Below are positions 1 to 6,845 of a stretch of DNA of 22,083 bases, piece after piece. Numbering within the stretch: position 1 is the first letter of the stretch; each line of letters opens with the position of its first letter. Location: contig CAZAMT010000035.1 in the NCBI GenBank assembly GCA_964486145.1, forward strand, positions 1 to 22,083. The letters run 5' to 3'. The notes beneath the pieces were generated by a model, which did not search any database, had not been told where the DNA came from, and saw only the letters and a list, made by a program, of their open reading frames with translations. The stretch is from CAZAMT01 sp964486145. GTDB taxonomy: Bacteria; Bacteroidota; Bacteroidia; Bacteroidales; JAAAOM01. Made by a program: the position numbers and the translations under genes.

Positions 1-1
1 T

Positions 2-645
2 TTCGACCGTTACTGTCCGTCGTATGCCAAACCGTTTAGCATTGAGGAATTGTTTAAGCGGGTGGCATTGAATTATTGTCAAGTGTGGACATTGTAGCCA
101 CTCCTGATTTGCTCGAAAAGTGGGATGTGGTAAAAAAATGTGTCGATGACACCGGACTAAAGGTGGTTTCCATTGCCGTCGATCATTTTACGCAGGAAAT
201 TTACCGGCAGGGATCTTTCTCGTCAGTAAACAAAGGGGTGCGGCAAAAAGCAATCGACGATACCAAACGCGTTATGGATCTGGCGGCTGAATTGAATTGC
301 CCGTCGGCAACCATCTGGCCGGGGCAGGACGGTTGGGATTACATCTTTCAGGCCGATTATATGCAGGAGCGCACCTGGTTTGCCGAAGGAATAAAGGAAG
401 CCTGCCGCCATCGCAGCGATATCGGAGTGTTTGTTGAATACAAAATGAAGGAGCCGCGCACCCACAGTTACCTGAATACCGCGGGAAATACCATTCTTAT
501 TCTGAATGAAATCGATGAACCAAACAGCGGCGCCATCATCGATTACGGGCACGCGCTGCTCGGGTATGAAAATCCGGCGGAATCGTTAGTGCTGTTTAAA
601 AAATACGGCGATAAACTGAAGCACATTCACATAATAGTTGGTTAA
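2..645 (+). pseudogene. Broken sugar-phosphate isomerase/epimerase (TIM barrel)
   Basis: This is the remnant of a xylose-isomerase-like TIM-barrel enzyme (AP-endonuclease family 2 fold), cut by the window edge. The readable frame from about 58 to 645 gives a protein with family landmarks. Numbering from the TTG at 76, these are Glu121 in VEYKMKEPR, Asp156 and His159 in IIDYGHALL, and HIHI at 183-186. Glu, Asp and His at such places bind the divalent metal in this family. Two things look broken. Bases 2-67 in the +2 frame encode a plausible family N-terminus (FDRYCPSYAK, then EELFKRVA), but the continuation (GIELLSSVDI) is in another frame. The protein also stops three residues after HIHI, whereas relatives continue with an acidic substrate loop and further barrel, about 80 residues by my recollection. 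The DNA is GC-rich compared with the rest of the window (35 of 60 bases at 301-360 are G or C). The substrate cannot be told. A sequencing or assembly error could explain the frame break but less easily the missing end. Confidence 0.7.
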
Positions 646-702
646 TTATGTTACAGATAAATTGTAAACGTAACAAACCTAACCGATTCATGTAAAAAAA
701 GT

Positions 703-3700
703 TTACGCCTTGGCTCCTACCTTACCATGACAGTTTTTGTATTTTTTTCCGCTACCACAAGGACAGGGTTCGTTCCTGCCGACCTTTTTTTCAACCCTTA
801 CCGGCTGCACTTTTTCCTGTCGCCTCTGATCCTGAGGCTGTTGCTGTCCATTTCCACCAACACCTGTTGATCCTATTTCATCTTTGTTGGCTTCGTATTT
901 GCTCATGTCAAGTCCGCGGGGAGCTTTTGCCTGCTGTACCGCTTTGGGATCTTTCACAGGAATTTGTCCACGTAACAGAATACTTACCACCTGTTTATTA
1001 ATCCGGTCAACCATTGCTTTAAACAGTTCAAAAGATTCAAACTTGTAAATCAGTAATGGATCTTTCTGTTCGTATGTTGCATTTTGCACAGATTGCCTCA
1101 AATCATCAAGTTCACGAAGGTGGTCTTTCCATGACTCATCAATGGTAGCCAGCATGATGGTTTTCTCATAAGATTTCACTAAATCGCCACATTCCGTGTT
1201 GTATGCCTTTTCAAGGTTGGTTAAGATATTGTAGGTACGTTTTCCATCGGTAATTGGAACCACGATGTTTTCATAAACTTTTCCCTGATGTTCATAAACA
1301 TCTTTGATTACCGGCATTGCCTGACGTGCGATGATATCTTTTTTCCGGTTATATGTTTCAATAGCAACTTCATACAGCTTTTCGGTAATCTCTTCTTCAG
1401 CAATTTTCAAGAATTCATCTTCGGTTACCGGCGGTTCAACGGAAAGAATTCTCAGGGTCTCAAACCGAAAATCGCTGAACGGAGTTCCGTAATACTCCTG
1501 CACCAGGCTTTCGCAGACATCATAGAGGGTATTGGCTATGTCGAGGGACAGGCGTTCACCGAACAAGGCATGCCGACGTTTTTTGTAAATCACTTCACGT
1601 TGTGAATTCATTACATCGTCGTATTCCAGCAGTCTTTTCCGGATACCAAAATTGTTTTCCTCTACTTTTTTCTGTGCCCGTTCGATGGATTTTGTAATCA
1701 TTGAATGCTGGATTACTTCTCCTTCTTTGAGACCCATGCGGTCCATTAATCCGGAGATGCGTTCCGATCCAAATAAACGCATCAGGTCATCTTCAAGGGA
1801 TACATAAAACTGAGATGAGCCCGGGTCACCCTGTCGACCGGCACGGCCGCGCAACTGGCGGTCAACCCTGCGGGATTCATGACGTTCGGTACCAACAATG
1901 GCCAAACCTCCTGCTTCCCGAACTTCGGGGGTTAGTTTTATATCAGTTCCCCTTCCTGCCATATTGGTTGCTATGGTTACTGTACCTGCCTTTCCTGCTT
2001 CAGCAACAATATCGGCCTCCCGTTGATGCAGTTTTGCATTGAGTACATTGTGCTTTATTGCTTTCATTTTAAGCATCCGGCTGAGCAATTCCGAAATTTC
2101 CACCGATGTGGTGCCAACAAGAACCGGACGTTTCTTATTAACAAGAGCAACTATCTCATCAATGACGTTGTTGTATTTTTCTCGTTTCGTTTTGTAAACA
2201 AGATCCTGGCGATCATCACGGATGATAGGCTTGTTGGTTGGTATTACAACTACGTCAAGTTTATATATGTCCCAGAATTCACCGGCTTCTGTTTCTGCTG
2301 TTCCGGTCATACCTGCAAGTTTGTGATACATCCGGAAATAATTTTGAAGCGTGACGGTAGCAAAAGTCTGGGTTGCTGCTTCAACCTTTACCCGCTCCTT
2401 TGCTTCTATTGCCTGGTGCAGACCATCGGAATACCGGCGTCCTTCCATGATTCGCCCGGTTTGTTCATCTACAATTTTAACTTTGTTATCAACAACCACA
2501 TATTCCACGTCTTTCTCAAAAAGTGTGTAGGCCTTCAACAACTGATTTACAGTATGCACCCTTTCCGATTTTACCGCATAATCCTGCAACAATTGATCTT
2601 TCTTTTCGAGTTTTTCCTTGTCAGGAGCATTCGATTTCTCAATATCAGCAACTTTACTGCCGATATCCGGCAGTATAAAAAAGTCACTGTCTTCAGAAGA
2701 AGAGGTTATAAGGTCAATTCCTTTCTCAGTTAGTTCAATGGAATTGAGTTTTTCATCAATGACAAAAAACAGTTCATCGGTTACTTTATACATGTTTTTG
2801 CTGTTTTCCTGCATGTAAAAGTTTTCTGTTTTATGCATCAATGTTCTGTTTCCCTGCTCACTGAGCAGCTTAATCAGGGCCTTATTTTTTGGCAGCCCTT
2901 TAAATGCCTGTAATAAAAAGAACCCCGCTTTTTCAGTATCTCCTTCCTGCAGTTTTTTCCTTGCATCGGCCATTATCCGGGTTACCAGTTTCTTTTGTGC
3001 TTCGGCCAGCCTTTCAATTTTTGGTTTGAGCTCATTGAATTGCTGGTCATCTCCTTTTGCCACAGGTCCGCTGATAATCAGAGGTGTTCGGGCATCATCA
3101 ACGAGCACGGAGTCAACCTCGTCAACAATGGTATAATTATGTTTTCTTTGTACAAGGTCATGCGGGCTTATGGCCATATTATCACGCAGATAATCAAAAC
3201 CAAATTCATTGTTCGTACCGTAGGTTATATCAGCGTTGTATGCTTTGCGTCTTTCTTCGGAATTGGGTTGATGTTTGTCAATGCAATCTACTTTAAGGCC
3301 GTGAAATTCAAACATCGGGCCCATCCATTCGGCATCACGTTTTGCAAGGTAATCGTTTACCGTTACGATATGAACCCCATTTCCGGTCATGGCATTTAAA
3401 AAGACAGGAAGTGTAGCAGCAACCGTTTTACCTTCACCAGTGGCCATCTCTGCAATTTTCCCCTGGTGAAGTACAACGCCTCCAATTAGCTGTACATCAT
3501 AATGAATCATGTCCCACGTTATTTCATTGCCACCGGCAAGCCATTTGTTTTTATAGACTGCGGTATCTCCTTTAATCATGACATTATCTTTATAAGAGGC
3601 AAGCTCGCGATCAAAATCGTTGGCAGTAACTTCAATGGTGTCATTTTCTTTAAACCTTCTCGCCGTATCCTTCATGATGGCAAATGCATCCGGGAGAACT

Positions 3701-4023
3701 TCATTCAGTATTTCCTCATAATTATCATCAATTTCCTTTTCAAGCCTGTCAATTTCCCGGTAAATTTTTTCAGATTCTTCAACATCCATATTTTCATTCT
3801 CTACCTGGAATTTCAATTGTTCTACTTCATCTTTTTCCTCCTGAACTGAAGAATGAATCTGTTTTTTTACATCATCAGCCCTTTTTCGCAGTTCATCATT
3901 GCTAATATCCTTGATTTTTTCATAATTATCTTTGATCTGACGAACCAGGGGCATTATATTGCTAATGTCTTTTTCAGATTTATTACCAAACAGGTTTTCT
4001 AAAAACTTATTAATAGCGTTCAT
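703..4023 (-). CDS. secA: Protein translocase ATPase SecA
   Basis: SecA is the cytosolic ATPase motor that pushes preproteins through the SecYEG channel. At 1106 residues it is longer than the ~900 of Proteobacteria, as expected for Bacteroidota, which carry an insert in the first nucleotide-binding domain (here about 322-440, Lys-rich and helical). Walker A is ATGEGKT at 194-200, and the DEAD-like Walker B is DEVDS at 301-305, followed by DDARTPLIISGP. The second motor domain contains ATNMAGRGTDIKL (about 685-697) and QLRGRAGRQGDPG. The IRA1/helical scaffold contains IDESWKDHLRELDDLRQ (about 961-977). A Gln/Arg-rich linker leads to the C-terminal zinc motif, with Cys1087, Cys1089, Cys1098 and His1099, which in other species binds SecB or ribosomes. 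The start MNAINKFLENLFGNKS agrees with phylum homologues. The gene is transcribed away from the protease operon, with a -7 box at 4059-4066. Its 3' end faces the broken isomerase. The product would export all the signal-peptide proteins encoded nearby. Confidence 0.99.
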   Translation of the reverse strand: MNAINKFLENLFGNKSEKDISNIMPLVRQIKDNYEKIKDISNDELRKRADDVKKQIHSSVQEEKDEVEQLKFQVENENMDVEESEKIYREIDRLEKEIDDNYEEILNEVLPDAFAIMKDTARRFKENDTIEVTANDFDRELASYKDNVMIKGDTAVYKNKWLAGGNEITWDMIHYDVQLIGGVVLHQGKIAEMATGEGKTVAATLPVFLNAMTGNGVHIVTVNDYLAKRDAEWMGPMFEFHGLKVDCIDKHQPNSEERRKAYNADITYGTNNEFGFDYLRDNMAISPHDLVQRKHNYTIVDEVDSVLVDDARTPLIISGPVAKGDDQQFNELKPKIERLAEAQKKLVTRIMADARKKLQEGDTEKAGFFLLQAFKGLPKNKALIKLLSEQGNRTLMHKTENFYMQENSKNMYKVTDELFFVIDEKLNSIELTEKGIDLITSSSEDSDFFILPDIGSKVADIEKSNAPDKEKLEKKDQLLQDYAVKSERVHTVNQLLKAYTLFEKDVEYVVVDNKVKIVDEQTGRIMEGRRYSDGLHQAIEAKERVKVEAATQTFATVTLQNYFRMYHKLAGMTGTAETEAGEFWDIYKLDVVVIPTNKPIIRDDRQDLVYKTKREKYNNVIDEIVALVNKKRPVLVGTTSVEISELLSRMLKMKAIKHNVLNAKLHQREADIVAEAGKAGTVTIATNMAGRGTDIKLTPEVREAGGLAIVGTERHESRRVDRQLRGRAGRQGDPGSSQFYVSLEDDLMRLFGSERISGLMDRMGLKEGEVIQHSMITKSIERAQKKVEENNFGIRKRLLEYDDVMNSQREVIYKKRRHALFGERLSLDIANTLYDVCESLVQEYYGTPFSDFRFETLRILSVEPPVTEDEFLKIAEEEITEKLYEVAIETYNRKKDIIARQAMPVIKDVYEHQGKVYENIVVPITDGKRTYNILTNLEKAYNTECGDLVKSYEKTIMLATIDESWKDHLRELDDLRQSVQNATYEQKDPLLIYKFESFELFKAMVDRINKQVVSILLRGQIPVKDPKAVQQAKAPRGLDMSKYEANKDEIGSTGVGGNGQQQPQDQRRQEKVQPVRVEKKVGRNEPCPCGSGKKYKNCHGKVGAKA

Positions 4024-4058
4024 TATTTAACTTAAATTATGTTTCAACTGTTAGATCA

Positions 4059-4066
4059 CAAAATTA
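4059..4066 (-). promoter_or_regulatory. Candidate secA -7 promoter box
   Basis: Read on the minus strand this is TAATTTTG, a full match to the Bacteroidota sigma-A -7 consensus TAnnTTTG. It lies 36 bases upstream of the secA ATG, giving a predicted leader of about 25-30 bases. I do not see a good TTTG -33 element at the usual spacing, so the call rests on the -7 box and its position. Confidence 0.4.
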
Positions 4067-4136
4067 ACCTTATTTTAGTAAAATATATAATATTAAGGTT
4101 ACCAATAAACCGATATGTTTTAACGTATCCTTGTAA

Positions 4137-6800
4137 ATGAAATATAAACTCCTGACACAAATATTTTTAGGCATTTTTTTGCTTTTGTCGCATCATATCA
4201 ATGCTCAGATGCAAAAACCAGGCCTTCCCCCAAGTTTTGTCTCTGCAACCTTAAAATCCAATGTTGCTTTGCCGGGAATTGAACTTACAAAACTCAACAC
4301 TGACAAGCTTGTTGAAGAGGACAAGTTCTTTCCATCACCTTTACGTTATGCAATTCATGAAAAAGTTCAAGTGGATGTCAGGAAATCAGGTTTTATGACA
4401 GAACTACCGAATGGCCGTATCTGGCGGTACCAAATATTTGCGGCAAATGTTCATTCGTTACAGGTTTATTTTAAGCGGTTTTTGCTACCAAAAGATGCCG
4501 AAGTTTACATTTATGATAAAGACAAAAAAACAATTTTCGGCGCTTTTACCAATCTCAATAACCAATCGTTTGAAGGGCTTATGGTTGCGGATTTTCCATC
4601 AAATGAATGCATCATTGAATATTTTGAACCATACGAGACAGAATTTCAAGGAGAATTGGTTGTTGGTAGCATTGGAAAAGCCTATCGTGATATCATGTCA
4701 ACATTAAATTTCAAAAGCGGTAACGAAGAACCGGGATCAGTGGATATCAATTGTCCGGAAGGCAATGACATGCAACTTGAAAAACATTCTGTATGCAGAA
4801 TTACATTCAGAGACGGATTATCAAGCTATTTGTGTTCAGGAGCCATGCTTAACAATGCAGAATCAAACGGAATACCTTACTTTCTTACTGCCAACCACTG
4901 CATTTCAAAAGATACAGTTGCTCAAAGCGTTGTAGCGTATTTCGGTTGGGAAAACTATCAGTGTGGGCTGGATTCAATTGTTGCACCAAACAAAACCATT
5001 TCCGGTGCTGAACTATTAGCTACAAGAAGTGTTAGCGATTTCACGTTACTAAAATTGTCTGAAATACCAAACCCGGGCTATAAAGCATATTACGCAGGTT
5101 GGAGCCTTGCAGATACAGCTCCCCAAAAATCCTATTGCATTCATCATCCTTCAGGTGAAGGCAAAAAAATATCCATTGAACTTGATTCAGCCATCTCGAA
5201 TCCATTCCAGATTAACTGGGAAGGTGAAGATTTAATTCCAAATCAACGCATTTCTCCTGCAAATTCGCACTGGCAGGTCGTTTTCGATATCGGACGCACC
5301 GAAACCGGGTCTTCTGGTTCTCCCTTATTTAATGAGAAGAATAAAATTATTGGTCAGCTTCATGGTGGTGAGAAGGGAGTCGACTATTTTGGCAAAATAT
5401 CAAGTTCATGGGAAGGAAGTTCAAGCGATGAAGCATTAAAATTTTGGCTGGATCCAAATGATACGGGGGTAAAAGAAATGGTTGGATATATACCTGACGG
5501 CACCTCCCCGGATGCCCATTTCTCAGCAAATTTGCAGGATGTTTGCATAGCTGCACCGGTTCAATTAACGGATAAAAGTGCATTTCAACCCAATTCATGG
5601 AAATGGTCATTTAGCCCTGAAAGTGTCACTTTTATGGATAGCACAACGTCCAGTTCGCAGCATCCTGTTGTTACCTTTGACGAAGCCGGAATGTATGATA
5701 TCTCATTACTGGTGAAAAATGAATACGGTGAAAATGAACAAACTTTTGAGAGTTTTATTTCCAGCAATGATAAAATCCAGGTTTCCTATATTTTGTCGCC
5801 AACACAAAACATTTGCTTTAGCAGTTTCACTGATTACAGGGTACAGGCTTCCGGTGCTGAAAAATATCAGTGGAAATTAAGTTCAGACCTTTCCATGGAT
5901 ATTCTTGATATTTTCGTTGATGACAAGGTTGCAACCATTGATTTCAGAGAGGGTGTGTCCGTTGATAGTTCATTACAGACAAATCTGCTACTCATTGGCA
6001 AGCATGGAAACTGCAGTGATTCGATATTCATTGGGCTGAATATTCTCTATCCATTCAATGATTTCATTGATAATGCATATCACATTACTCCCGGTTTAAA
6101 TGGCCCATTCTCAAATGAATGTGCAAGCATTCAGGAAAATGAGCCCTATCCACCGGTGGGCTTTTGCAAATCGCAGTTTTCATGGTGCGATGATTACAGG
6201 GATGGCACCAGAATTATTGAAAACACAACCTGGTTTACTTTTGAGGGTCCAACTTCCGGTATGGTTACCATTGAAACCGATGGCTTTGATAACCAAATTG
6301 CAATTTATGAAGCTGCAAATGCGCAAGACATCATATCAGGAAATCTTAAAAATTACAGGATAGTAGCTGCAAATGACGATTATGTTGATGAAGATAACTC
6401 AGCAACCATTGTAAAGGCAGAAGTAGTTCCCGAAAAAACATATTGGCTTCAGGTTGACGGTTATCGTGGTGAAGAAGGATTGTTTACAATCGATTTCATT
6501 GATACAGCAGTTGCATCCTATAACAACAATTTTTTGATTGCAGACGATCCCATCGTATATCCCAATCCCGCTTTGGATAAAATATTTATCAGCATTGATA
6601 ATGCTTTTGCCGGTTTACATGGTAACATCAACATAACCATATCCTCTATGGATGGCAAAACTGTGTTTAGAAAGTCCTTTCCAATTGTTCATGACAATAT
6701 CGAAATTGACGTGGGCACCCTGGAAAGTGGTTTTTATGTGATTCAATTTTTGTCAGGACATTATTTTCATTCAGAAAAATTGTGGATTGAACATAATTGA
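4137..6800 (+). CDS. Secreted lysyl endopeptidase-like serine protease, T9SS sorted (copy 1)
   Basis: This is an 887-residue exported trypsin-fold protease. A signal peptide (about 1-23, cleavage after INA, mature start Gln24) is followed by a ~180-residue propeptide-like region. The catalytic domain (about 203-440) resembles Achromobacter protease I, with His254 in TANHC, Asp301 in SDFTLL and Ser393 in GSSGSP. Residues aligning with that enzyme's Lys pocket are kept: Trp361, His409 in GQLHGG, and Asp416 in GVDYFGK. Cleavage after Lys is therefore the inferred specificity. Six Cys lie in the catalytic domain (206, 220, 233, 255, 276, 334). Four match the C12-C80 and C36-C58 disulfides of protease I by position, and C220/C334 may form another. 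A PKD domain (about 458-545), a second Ig-like segment, a PPC-like beta-sandwich (about 638-790) and a type A T9SS sorting domain (from about 804, YPNPALDKIFI) follow. Secretion or surface attachment is expected. It is the first gene of a tandem pair, 45 bases before its paralogue. Confidence 0.93.
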   Translation: MKYKLLTQIFLGIFLLLSHHINAQMQKPGLPPSFVSATLKSNVALPGIELTKLNTDKLVEEDKFFPSPLRYAIHEKVQVDVRKSGFMTELPNGRIWRYQIFAANVHSLQVYFKRFLLPKDAEVYIYDKDKKTIFGAFTNLNNQSFEGLMVADFPSNECIIEYFEPYETEFQGELVVGSIGKAYRDIMSTLNFKSGNEEPGSVDINCPEGNDMQLEKHSVCRITFRDGLSSYLCSGAMLNNAESNGIPYFLTANHCISKDTVAQSVVAYFGWENYQCGLDSIVAPNKTISGAELLATRSVSDFTLLKLSEIPNPGYKAYYAGWSLADTAPQKSYCIHHPSGEGKKISIELDSAISNPFQINWEGEDLIPNQRISPANSHWQVVFDIGRTETGSSGSPLFNEKNKIIGQLHGGEKGVDYFGKISSSWEGSSSDEALKFWLDPNDTGVKEMVGYIPDGTSPDAHFSANLQDVCIAAPVQLTDKSAFQPNSWKWSFSPESVTFMDSTTSSSQHPVVTFDEAGMYDISLLVKNEYGENEQTFESFISSNDKIQVSYILSPTQNICFSSFTDYRVQASGAEKYQWKLSSDLSMDILDIFVDDKVATIDFREGVSVDSSLQTNLLLIGKHGNCSDSIFIGLNILYPFNDFIDNAYHITPGLNGPFSNECASIQENEPYPPVGFCKSQFSWCDDYRDGTRIIENTTWFTFEGPTSGMVTIETDGFDNQIAIYEAANAQDIISGNLKNYRIVAANDDYVDEDNSATIVKAEVVPEKTYWLQVDGYRGEEGLFTIDFIDTAVASYNNNFLIADDPIVYPNPALDKIFISIDNAFAGLHGNINITISSMDGKTVFRKSFPIVHDNIEIDVGTLESGFYVIQFLSGHYFHSEKLWIEHN

Positions 6801-6845
6801 CTTATTTTAGTACTTCATAAATATGTTGACCAATAGCTTGATGAG

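Noticed and set aside
2023..2733. A 236-codon open frame on the plus strand opposite secA
   Set aside because: It lies wholly antisense to the well-supported secA gene, has low-complexity Phe/Tyr-rich content and matches no family I know. The same applies to the other open frames opposite secA between 1288 and 3905.
4126..4133. TATCCTTG as a promoter box for the protease operon
   Set aside because: It ends only three bases before the ATG and matches TAnnTTTG imperfectly.
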